Source: Bacteroidota bacterium (lineage in GTDB: Bacteria; Bacteroidota; Bacteroidia; Chitinophagales; Chitinophagaceae). From it: a stretch of 9,168 nt of DNA. The notes under the pieces were generated by a model. It worked only from the letters and a program-made list of their open reading frames with translations. It searched no databases and was not told the origin of the DNA. Positions 1 to 8,100 of this stretch are shown one piece after another. Position numbers and translations under genes: made by a program. How positions within the stretch are numbered: the first letter of the stretch is position 1; each line of letters begins with the position of its first letter. The DNA lies in NCBI GenBank assembly GCA_023429985.1, contig JAEZCV010000016.1, positions 1-9,168 of the forward strand, given 5' to 3'.

Positions 1-2
1 AT

Positions 3-51
3 TCACTACTCACTACTCACCACTCACCCCTCACCCCTCACCTCTCACCAC
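3..51. repeat. Heptamer tandem repeat, seven units
   Basis: Seven consecutive 7-nt units follow the pattern TCACYNC: TCACTAC twice, TCACCAC, TCACCCC twice, TCACCTC, TCACCAC. The phase is perfect and variation is confined to positions 5 and 6 of the unit. The plus strand has no G from position 1 to 57. The array may continue left of the window. It lies about 18 nt upstream of a candidate -7 promoter box, so a change in unit number would alter the upstream part of the clpX promoter. That regulatory effect is inference; the repeat itself is directly visible. Confidence 0.85.
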
Positions 52-68
52 TTTCCAGCATATTTATG

Positions 69-76
69 TATTTTTG
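69..76 (+). promoter_or_regulatory. Candidate Bacteroidota -7 promoter box for clpX
   Basis: TATTTTTG matches the Bacteroidota sigma-ABfr -7 consensus TAnnTTTG at every fixed position and lies 47 nt before the clpX start. The matching -33 element (TTTG about 19 nt upstream) is not seen; that position falls in the end of the heptamer array, which has no G. This is a half-match, and the main promoter may lie further left with clpP or another upstream gene. Confidence 0.3.
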
Positions 77-123
77 CAGGTTGGTGCAGCACTTGTTGCG
101 CTTTATTGTTCTAATACCTAACG

Positions 124-1371
124 ATGGCAAAAAATATGTTACACTGTTCTTTCTGCGGCCGCAGCCGGGATGAAGTAAAGATCCTCATAGCCGGCCAGGA
201 AGGGCATATCTGCGAGAATTGTGTTGAGCACGCCCGCGAGATCATCGACCAGGAATTACTGGTGCGCGATGATAAATCCACCGGCACATCGGCTTTTAAA
301 CTAACCGTTAAAAAGCCTATGGAGGTAAAAAAATACCTGGATGAATACGTGATAGGCCAGGATGAAGCCAAAAAAGTGCTGGCAGTTGCCGTATACAATC
401 ATTACAAACGCCTGCAATACAAAACTTCCGATTCCATTAAGGATGAAATAGATATTGAAAAAAGCAATATTGTAATGGTGGGAGAAACCGGTACCGGTAA
501 AACCCTGCTTGCCAAAACCATTGCCAGGCTTTTAAATGTTCCTTTTACCATTGTGGATGCCACTGTATTTACCGAAGCCGGTTATGTGGGTGAAGATGTG
601 GAAAGTATTCTTACCCGCCTGCTGCAGGTGTGCAATTATGATGTAGCTGCTGCCGAACGCGGAATAGTTTATATAGATGAAATTGACAAGATCGCACGCA
701 AAAGCGATAATCCTTCCATCACCCGTGATGTAAGCGGCGAAGGTGTGCAACAGGGCATGTTGAAATTGCTGGAAGGCACCGATGTTCTGGTTCCCCCACA
801 GGGCGGTAGAAAACACCCCGAACAAAAACTGATCAAGATCAACACCCAAAATATACTTTTCATTTGCGGTGGCGCCTTTGATGGTATCGACAGGATCATT
901 GCACGCAGGGTGCAAACCAATACCATTGGATTTAATGTAGATAAGGAACTGCAGGAAAGCATGAAGAAAAACCTGCTGCGTTATGTAAATGCACAGGACC
1001 TGAGAAGCTTTGGACTGATACCCGAATTATTGGGTCGTTTACCTGTGGTAACACACCTCGATCCATTGGATGCTGTAACCCTTCGTGCCATACTTACAGA
1101 ACCCAAGAATGCTCTAATTAAACAATACATCCGGTTGTTTGAGCTGGAAGGTATTCAACTTACCATTGAAGATGATGTTCTGGATTTTATGGTTGAAAAA
1201 GCACTCGAGTATAAACTTGGTGCACGTGGTTTACGCAGCATCTGCGAAGGCATTCTTACGGATGCCATGTATGAACTTCCTTCTTCAAAAGAAAAGTTCT
1301 TCAACCTTGATATAGAATATACCAAGCGCAAATTTGACAAGAGCAAATTGAGCCTGCTGAAAGTTGCTTAA
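124..1371 (+). CDS. clpX: ATP-dependent Clp protease ATP-binding subunit ClpX
   Basis: ClpX is an AAA+ unfoldase that forms a cytoplasmic hexamer, recognises tagged proteins and threads them into the ClpP peptidase. At 415 aa it has the usual full length. The N-terminal zinc-binding domain has C8, C11, C30 and C33. Walker A is GETGTGKT (120-127), pore-1 loop GYVG (153-156) and Walker B IVYIDE with catalytic E186. The RKH loop is at 229-231, and the ClpP-docking IGF loop at 268-270 shows that it should work with ClpP. An Arg-finger region (GLIPELLGR, R305) and sensor-2 GARGLR (366-371) follow. The ATG has no Shine-Dalgarno sequence, which is normal in Bacteroidota, and no upstream in-frame extension is needed. 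clpP is usually next door in bacteria but is not in the window. A 60-codon gene follows after 18 nt, so co-transcription is likely. Confidence 0.98.
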   Translation: MAKNMLHCSFCGRSRDEVKILIAGQEGHICENCVEHAREIIDQELLVRDDKSTGTSAFKLTVKKPMEVKKYLDEYVIGQDEAKKVLAVAVYNHYKRLQYKTSDSIKDEIDIEKSNIVMVGETGTGKTLLAKTIARLLNVPFTIVDATVFTEAGYVGEDVESILTRLLQVCNYDVAAAERGIVYIDEIDKIARKSDNPSITRDVSGEGVQQGMLKLLEGTDVLVPPQGGRKHPEQKLIKINTQNILFICGGAFDGIDRIIARRVQTNTIGFNVDKELQESMKKNLLRYVNAQDLRSFGLIPELLGRLPVVTHLDPLDAVTLRAILTEPKNALIKQYIRLFELEGIQLTIEDDVLDFMVEKALEYKLGARGLRSICEGILTDAMYELPSSKEKFFNLDIEYTKRKFDKSKLSLLKVA

Positions 1372-1389
1372 TCATTAAATACGAAATAA

Positions 1390-1572
1390 ATGTTTGGATT
1401 GAACACCGACAATGCACAGGGACAGGTCTCTGAACTGAAAGAAAAATTAATGAAGGAAACCGGTTTACCCGAAGACAAGGTTAACCAGGTAATTGAAACC
1501 ATTAAGAATTTCGTGGTAGATAAATATCCCATGCTTTCCGGCGCCGTAAATAATATGCTGGGAGGAAAATAA
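1390..1572 (+). CDS. Small uncharacterised protein (60 aa) downstream of clpX
   Basis: The product has 60 residues and no signal peptide or membrane segment. It starts with MFGLN and continues with a charged helix-like stretch (residues 10-25) that ends in an ETGLPEDK turn. A second amphipathic helix (about 29-45, VNQVIETIKNFVVDKY) and a glycine-rich tail ending GGK follow. The fold looks like a short helical bundle or dimerisation unit and was probably cytosolic. It starts 18 nt after the clpX stop and ends 8 nt before the next start, so it sits inside a tight gene run. No catalytic or metal-binding residues are evident. I know similar short MFG...SGAV...-type proteins from Bacteroidota but no function for them. 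A ClpX substrate or adaptor role could be proposed from position alone; nothing in the sequence shows it. Confidence 0.75.
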   Translation: MFGLNTDNAQGQVSELKEKLMKETGLPEDKVNQVIETIKNFVVDKYPMLSGAVNNMLGGK

Positions 1573-1580
1573 TTTACCCA

Positions 1581-2570
1581 TTGAAACGCTGTATCGTATG
1601 TTTCTTACTGGTAATATTCAGCCAGTGCTCGCAAAAGAAACCTGCCATACAGCGTTCTTTTTATTACTGGAAGTCGGTATTCAAAACCTCCGCAGCCGAG
1701 CAAAACATCCTCGATTCTCTTTCAGTAAATAAACTCTATGTCAAATTCTTTGATATAGCATTTCAAAATAATAAGCCTCAACCAGTTGCCCTGGTGCATT
1801 TTGCACAACCGCCTGCAACCGAGATCATACCCACGGTTTTTATAACTAATCAAACCATCGAAAATATCCCGGAAACTGAAGTGGATTCACTTGCAGCAAA
1901 TATCATCCGCTTAATAAATGATATCCGGCTGGTAAATAACCTCAACGATTTTAAAGAAATACAAATGGATTGCGACTGGAGCAGGAATACAAAAGATAAA
2001 TACTTCCGATTGCTGTCTTTAATTAAACAACATGATGATGTAAAGGATAAAGTTCTTTCGGCCACCATCAGGCTGCACCAGGTAAAATATTCTTTACAAA
2101 CCGGTGCGCCCCCCGTAGATAAAGGATTGCTGATGTGTTATAACATGGGCAACCTTACCAATCCTTCTACTACCAATTCCATCATCGATCCTTCGGAACT
2201 GGCCAAATATGCCAGCCATATCAGCAATTATATGCTGCCACTGGATATTGCCCTGCCGGTGTTTGACTGGTTCGTTTGGTTTCGAAATAACCATTACAAA
2301 GGCCTGGTTCGAACATCTGCAATTAAAAACACTTCATTAAAAGATATTAAGTTTGAGAAGGACACTATCATCTCCGGCTATTCTTTCCACCAGCACGACC
2401 GCCTGCGTTATGAAGGAAGCTCTATGAAAGACCTGGAAGCTGCTGCAGATATGATCGGTAAATATTTGGGTTTGAAAAACTTCAATGTAGTTTTATTTCA
2501 CCTGGACGAAGAACAACTGGAAAAATATTCAATACATGAACTTGAAAATATTTTTAACCGCTTTCATTAG
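1581..2570 (+). CDS. Probable lipoprotein, TIM-barrel-like, unknown function
   Basis: This 329-residue protein opens with a short signal sequence: MKRC, a hydrophobic core, then FSQC with the likely lipidated Cys at 16. The -1 Gln is not canonical, so lipidation is probable rather than certain. The mature part has strand-like segments spaced as in a TIM barrel: LYVKFFDIAF (52-61), EIQMDCDWS (126-134), ATIRLHQVKY (161-170), LLMCYNMGN (183-191) and LPVFDWFVWF (225-234). The IQMDCDW...YFRLLSLIK layout recalls glycoside-hydrolase-like uncharacterised families such as DUF3142, but no catalytic acid pair can be assigned. The start is TTG; the next Met is residue 129 and would lose the signal sequence. 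A GGAGG at 1561-1565, inside the previous gene, is rather distant from it. The 3' end overlaps the next gene by 35 nt, which suggests coupled translation and a joint role at the cell envelope. Confidence 0.8.
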   Translation: MKRCIVCFLLVIFSQCSQKKPAIQRSFYYWKSVFKTSAAEQNILDSLSVNKLYVKFFDIAFQNNKPQPVALVHFAQPPATEIIPTVFITNQTIENIPETEVDSLAANIIRLINDIRLVNNLNDFKEIQMDCDWSRNTKDKYFRLLSLIKQHDDVKDKVLSATIRLHQVKYSLQTGAPPVDKGLLMCYNMGNLTNPSTTNSIIDPSELAKYASHISNYMLPLDIALPVFDWFVWFRNNHYKGLVRTSAIKNTSLKDIKFEKDTIISGYSFHQHDRLRYEGSSMKDLEAAADMIGKYLGLKNFNVVLFHLDEEQLEKYSIHELENIFNRFH

Positions 2571-4872
2571 CGGTATATTTTGCGCCTTTCCTACCAACAT
2601 CTTCGGATGTGGTGGAGAAGTTGATCCTTACGATTATTATATCTCATTCTTCAGTCGTAAACTGGTAACCGACCAGGAACAAAGACCTTTTTTTTATACC
2701 AATCTCCTGCTTTTTTATGATGGCGATTATTATGGAACAGAAAATATAGATCATTCAGCAATAATGATCAAAGACTGGAAGAAATACACGGGAAATAAAG
2801 TTGATGAAAAAGAAGTAGAAGCTTACTTGTTTTCCGAACCAAAGGAAAACATCGAGCATGTTTTGCAATCGTGGAACAATAAAAAGGAATTAAAAAATAT
2901 TGCTGACAGCAATGCGCTTGCAAAATATTTCATCAACAATAAAAACCGGAACGCATTTGAATATTTAAACATAGCAAGAAAAACAGAAGCGCTTTCTGTC
3001 CGGGAACTCTGGTCAGCAAATCCGGTAAGGGACAGTGCATATCTTGAAACTATTGAAAATGAAATTCTAAAACTGCTTTCGGACAAACCTGATGATTTTC
3101 TAAAAGAAAGACTGGCATTTCAACTATGCAAAACTAATTTCTACCAGGGCGACTTCCAGTCATGCATAGATTATTACAATACCTTCTTTAATGATGATGA
3201 GGTTTCCTTATTGCAGCAGCAGGCCTTATCCTATAAGGCAGGTAGTTATTACCGTTCAGGAAGAAATAAAGAAGCAGCCTATGATTTCACCAAACTGTTT
3301 GCCGAAAATATACTTGACAGGCAAACGGTTTTCATGGGCTTTCTCTGGTCAACAAATTATTGCGATCCTCAACTGGAATCATTATATGTAGAACAATGCA
3401 AAACTGAAGCAGAAAAAACATTGATGCTTTCCATGTTCGCGCTTCATGGAAGCACACCTAAATTGCATCTCATCAAACAAATTCAACCACAAGATCCATC
3501 CAATCCCATACTTCCCTTACTGGTTTCAAGAGAAGTGCATAAAATGGAGGAACGATATCTTTCTCCCGACCTGGAAGAATTTAAAACAGGTGACAAGCAA
3601 TATGATTTTTATTTTCATGAGGATGCTGATGAAACTCCATTGATTGAAACCATCCAGTACCTGGAAAGTTTAGGAAAAGAAAAAACCATTCACCAGGCAT
3701 TTTATCTTACAGCAGCAGCCCATCTTTTATTCATTAATAAAGAATATGAAAGATCGGAAGCATTCATTGCAAGAGCTGAAAGCATATCAAACAAACCTGA
3801 TGTGAGAGACCAGTTGAATTTTCTTAAACTTATTAATGCATCGAGAAATTCAAAACTGGAGGAAAAAAATTTCGAACACAACATTCTTCCTTTACTTGAA
3901 TGGCTGCAACAAAAAGCGGCCACTGATCCGGAATACCGGTTATTTGAAAAAAATTATTATTCAAGAATTCTTGCACAGCACTACCACCAAACAGATAATG
4001 AAACCAAAGCTGCGCTGGCATTTGGATTGAGCGACCAGTCAAAGAACTCAATCTATGGCGAAGGCATCAGTTTTTTAAGGAACCATATGGCCACCGATGA
4101 CCTGCTTACACTCTATGAAATGTTCAATAGAAAAGATCTTTCTGCTTATGAGCACTTCATGCTTCACAACACATCATTTAATGCAGCAAACGTTGCCGAT
4201 GTAATTGGCACTTCTTATATGAGGGATCATGATTTTAAAAATGCAATTGCCTGGCTGAAAAAAAACGCCGACCCTGCTGAACTAAGGATCACTGACTGGT
4301 ACGGCAATGAAACCAATGTTGATCCCTTTTATGATTATGTAAATGACTATGAAAGATTTGATAAGAAACTTGCGCAGCCTTATACCAAACTTTCGCTTGC
4401 AGAAGAAATGCTGAAGCTGGAAGGCAAGTTGAAAACCGCTACAAATAAAGAGCAGCTTTCACGCATATATTACAAACTTGCCAGCGGCTATTACAATATG
4501 AGTTACTATGGCAACAGCTATTATGCTGTTGTTTATTACCGTCCTACCACGCTATGGAATACGGGTGAATACGAACTGGAATGGGAGAAAGAATATTTTG
4601 GCGTGCACAAAGCCAAAGAATATTACCAGAAAGCTTATGAATTAACTTCCAATAAAGAATTTAAAGCTGCATGCGCATTTCTGGTAATTAAATGCGATCA
4701 AAGGCAGGTGATAACCGAACCTTATTATTATGGTTCTAATTCCGATAGTTCATGGAAGGCTTTTAAATATAATAAGGGCTTTGCTCAATTTCAAAAAGAT
4801 TTCGGTGATACAAAGTATTTCAATTATGTTTTTGAGCGGTGTAGTTATTTGAGGGATTTCGTGGAGAGATAG
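2536..4872 (+). CDS. Exported helical-repeat (TPR-like) protein, unknown function
   Basis: This 778-residue protein begins with a signal peptide (MNLKIFLTAFISGIFCAF). A CGGE motif at 25-28 follows directly; IFGC could be a lipobox, otherwise signal peptidase I would cut nearby. The body is mostly helical with TPR-like pairs, for example 194-257 (small and aromatic residues spaced as in helix A/B units), 389-418, 551-577 and 689-717. No catalytic motif is recognisable. The C-terminal third is very rich in Tyr, with a YYNMSYYGNSYYAVVYYRP-like stretch at 652-670 and YYYG at 730-733. It starts inside the upstream lipoprotein gene. That ATG is preferred because it alone supplies the signal peptide; the next Met is residue 77. 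Proteins of this general plan (signal, CGG, then repeats) are familiar to me from Bacteroidota as hypotheticals. A periplasmic or outer-membrane-linked scaffold for its lipoprotein partner is the likeliest role, by inference. The coding strand is visibly more A-rich than that of clpX. Confidence 0.85.
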   Translation: MNLKIFLTAFISGIFCAFPTNIFGCGGEVDPYDYYISFFSRKLVTDQEQRPFFYTNLLLFYDGDYYGTENIDHSAIMIKDWKKYTGNKVDEKEVEAYLFSEPKENIEHVLQSWNNKKELKNIADSNALAKYFINNKNRNAFEYLNIARKTEALSVRELWSANPVRDSAYLETIENEILKLLSDKPDDFLKERLAFQLCKTNFYQGDFQSCIDYYNTFFNDDEVSLLQQQALSYKAGSYYRSGRNKEAAYDFTKLFAENILDRQTVFMGFLWSTNYCDPQLESLYVEQCKTEAEKTLMLSMFALHGSTPKLHLIKQIQPQDPSNPILPLLVSREVHKMEERYLSPDLEEFKTGDKQYDFYFHEDADETPLIETIQYLESLGKEKTIHQAFYLTAAAHLLFINKEYERSEAFIARAESISNKPDVRDQLNFLKLINASRNSKLEEKNFEHNILPLLEWLQQKAATDPEYRLFEKNYYSRILAQHYHQTDNETKAALAFGLSDQSKNSIYGEGISFLRNHMATDDLLTLYEMFNRKDLSAYEHFMLHNTSFNAANVADVIGTSYMRDHDFKNAIAWLKKNADPAELRITDWYGNETNVDPFYDYVNDYERFDKKLAQPYTKLSLAEEMLKLEGKLKTATNKEQLSRIYYKLASGYYNMSYYGNSYYAVVYYRPTTLWNTGEYELEWEKEYFGVHKAKEYYQKAYELTSNKEFKAACAFLVIKCDQRQVITEPYYYGSNSDSSWKAFKYNKGFAQFQKDFGDTKYFNYVFERCSYLRDFVER

Positions 4873-4900
4873 TCTTTGGATTTTTTTGAACCACTAAAAT

Positions 4901-5043
4901 TTGAACCACGGAGGCACGAAGGCACAAAGAAACACGGAGGAAACTTCTTTTGTTTTATAATGTCTTTTTAATAAAAATTTTTAAAATAGATTCATTTAGT
5001 ATTTCTTCGTGTCCCTTTGTGCCTTCGTGCCTCCGTGGTTCAA
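4901..5043. repeat. Long inverted repeat between convergent genes
   Basis: Arms 4901-4942 and 5002-5043 pair over 42 nt with four mismatches. The outer 29 nt (4901-4929 with 5015-5043) are perfect, and two of the four mismatches become G-U pairs in RNA read on the plus strand. The 59-nt loop is AT-rich and has no gene. Each arm is made of 8-nt units like CACGGAGG. The core GGAGGCACGAAGGCACAAAG resembles an intergenic repeat I recall from many environmental bacterial genomes. A second TTGAACCAC lies at 4886-4894. Together with the T-run before it, this copy offers a competing 14-nt pairing (4881-4894 with 5035-5048). No transposase or target-site duplication was found. Confidence 0.85.
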
Positions 5044-5057
5044 AAAAACAAAAACAT

Positions 5058-5085
5058 AAAAAAATCCCGCCTCTTCAGCGGGATT
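5058..5085 (-). terminator. Intrinsic terminator of nrdJ
   Basis: Read on the minus strand this is AATCCCGC, a 7-nt loop, GCGGGATT and then a T-run of seven that overlaps the stem end. It gives an 8-bp GC-rich stem with U-tract about 62 nt after the nrdJ stop. Orientation and position fit nrdJ; the plus strand lacks a T-run after the stem, so it should not stop the opposing operon efficiently. Confidence 0.85.
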
Positions 5086-5147
5086 GAACCGGGTACTTTC
5101 GGTTTTCCGTCCATCTATTCATTAAGGAAGCGCACTTCCATTTTTCA

Positions 5148-8100
5148 TTAACTGCAACCCATGGAGTTACCGCAATTCAGGCATTTGTAACAGGTGCCAC
5201 TTCTAACGGTAATATGTCCGCAGGTATTACATGCAGGCGCATCGCTTTGCATGCTCCTTGCTGCAGCATTCACTGCATCCAAAGATTTTTCAGCCTTCAT
5301 CACCGGCTTCTGTGCCTTAACCGGAGTTGTGGAAGAAACAATTCTCAGGTTAGAAAGCTCGGGTTGTTTAGCAGGTTCGTCCCACTCTTCATCGCCCGTA
5401 TTCATCACCTCAGGTTTGTCGAGTACATGAACCAGGTCGGTGCGGTTGAGGTATTCGTAGCCCAGTGCCCGGAAGATGAAATCAACAATGGAAGTGGTTG
5501 ACCTGATATTCGGATGTTCTACAAATCCTGCTGGTTCAAACCTGGTGAAAACAAATTTCTCAACATATTCTTCCATGGGAACACCATACTGTAATCCAAT
5601 AGAAACGGCAATGGCAAAACAGTTCAACATGCTGCGCATGGTAGCACCTTCCTTGGCCATATCAATAAAGATCTCTCCTACGGTTCCGTCGGCATATTCT
5701 CCTGTTCTCAGGAAGATGGTCTGGCCATTGATCTTGGCCTTTTGGGTGAAGCCCCTGCGCTTGGCCGGCAGTGCTCTTCTTTCAACAATACTGGCAAGCT
5801 TTCTTTTTAACTGGGTATCGGGTGAAGCCTGTACACGCTTGGTTACTTCTTCCAGTAATTCTTCAATGGTTAATTTGCCCATATCTACAATGTTCGACTC
5901 GGGCATTTGCGCTTCGTCAGCATCGGCAGTGGCAGTCTGCACATCGTCTTTTTTCTTCTTATCACTTTTATTACTCAGCGGCTGCGAAAGTTTGGAACCG
6001 TCGCGGTATAAAGCGCATGCTTTCAATCCAAGCTGCCAGCTTAGTAAATAAGAATCTGCTATCTCTTCCACTTTTGCTTCGTGCGGAAGGTTGATGGTTT
6101 TTGAAATGGCACCGGAAATAAATGGCTGCGTGGCACCCATCATCCTGATGTGTCCATTGGCATGGATAAAACGCTCACCTTTCTTACCGCATTTGTTGGC
6201 ACAATCAAAAACTGGAAGGTGTTCCGGTTTCAAATTAGGTGCCCCTTCAACCGTCATGGTTCCGCATACATAATCGTTGGCGGCATCTATTTGTTCATCG
6301 GTGAAACCTAAAGCTTCCAGCAAATTCCATTCAAAATCGAAATATTGTTCCGGAGTAAAACCTAAACGTTTCAAACATGCTTCTCCAAGATTATAAACAT
6401 TGAATACAAATCCAATTTCAAATGCCGATGCAACAGATTTATCAAGCTTTGCAATTTCTTCTGCAATAAATCCTTTCTCACTTAAGGTTTGATGATTAAT
6501 GAAGGGCGCTCCTGCAAATGTTCCGGAACCTACGGCATATTTTACAATGCCTTCCACTTCTTTATCGGAATATCCAAGGTTGCTTAATGCAACAGGAACC
6601 GACTGGTTGATGATTTTAAAATAACCACCACCGGAAAGTTTCTTGAATTTAACCAGTGCAAAATCGGGTTCAACGCCTGTAGTATCACAATCCATTACCA
6701 GCCCGATAGTACCAGTAGGCGCAATTACGGTAGCCTGTGCATTTCGGTAACCATACTTCTCTCCCATTTCCACTGCATCATCCCAGGCCTTGCAGGCAGC
6801 TTTCAATAAATAATCAGGACAATACTGTGCTTTCAAACCCTGAGGTTTTACACTTAACTGTTCGTAGCTGTCGGCATCATAAGCAGCCAGGCGGTGATTT
6901 CTCATCACGCGCAGCATGTGTTCTTTATTTTCTTCGTAGCGGGGGAAGGCACCCAGTGTGGCAGCAATTTCAGCGGAAGTTTTATAAGAAGTCCCGGTCA
7001 TGATTGCCGTAATAGATCCTGCGATGGCTCTTGCTTTTTCACTGTCGTAAGGAATGCCGCTCACCATTAATAAGGTTCCAAGGTTGGCAAATCCTAAACC
7101 CAGTGTGCGGTATTCATAACTCAGTTGCGCAACTTCTTTCGATGGGAACTGCGCCATCAATACAGAAATTTCAAGCACGGTTGTCCAAAGGCGACAAACA
7201 TATTCAAAGCCTTCTACGTCGATGGTGTTGTTTTCGTTATTATAAAACTTCATCAGGTTGGCCGATGCCAGGTTACATGCTGTATTATCCAGGAACATGT
7301 ATTCCGAGCAGGGGTTGGAAGCCCTGATCTCACCACCTTCGGGACAGGTATGCCATTCGTTGATAGTTGTATTGTATTGTGTACCCGGATCGGCGCATCT
7401 CCAGGCAGCATAGGCGATCTGGTTCCAAAGTTCACGACTTGGTACCTTGCTCATCACGCGGCCATCCGTTCTTGCCGTCAGTTCCCAGTCCTCACCTTTT
7501 TCCAGTTTATCAAAAAACGAATTAGGAATACGTACAGAGTTGTTGGAATTTTGTCCGCTTACCGTGCGATAAGCTTCGCCTTCATAATCGCTTGGATAAC
7601 CCGCATCAATGAGGGCACCCACTTTTTTCTCTTCTTCAACCTTCCAGTTAATGAACTTTACTATTTCGCGGTGATCGAGGTCGAGACAAACCATTTTAGC
7701 AGCACGACGCGTAGTACCACCACTTTTAATGGCACCTGCAGCACGGTCGCCAATTTTAAGGAATGACATCAATCCACTTGAAGTACCACCACCCGATAAT
7801 TTTTCACCCTCACCACGAAGGTTAGAGAAGTTGGTACCAACACCCGAACCATATTTAAATATTCTTGCTTCACGCACCCAGAGATCCATGATACCCCCAT
7901 CATTCACCAGGTCATCTTCCACACTCAAAATGAAACAGGCATGAGGCTGGGGGCGTTCGTAGGCAGAAGTAGATTTTTTCAGTTTGCCATCTTTTGCATC
8001 CACATAATAATGCCCCTGGGGCTTTCCTTTGATGCCATAGCTTTCGTGCAGACCGGTATTGAACCACTGAGGTGAGTTGGGAACACACATCTGGTTGAGG

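Noticed and set aside
3..51. CRISPR array
   Set aside because: The repeats are 7 nt, contiguous and without spacers, so this is a microsatellite.
4901..5043. Insertion sequence or terminator of the plus-strand operon
   Set aside because: There is no transposase gene or visible target duplication, and the plus strand has an A-run instead of a T-run after the right arm.
7125..7766. 213-codon open frame antisense to nrdJ (and a 191-codon one at 5476-6051)
   Set aside because: Both lie fully inside the well supported nrdJ coding region, opposite its conserved motifs; they are by-products of its codon use.
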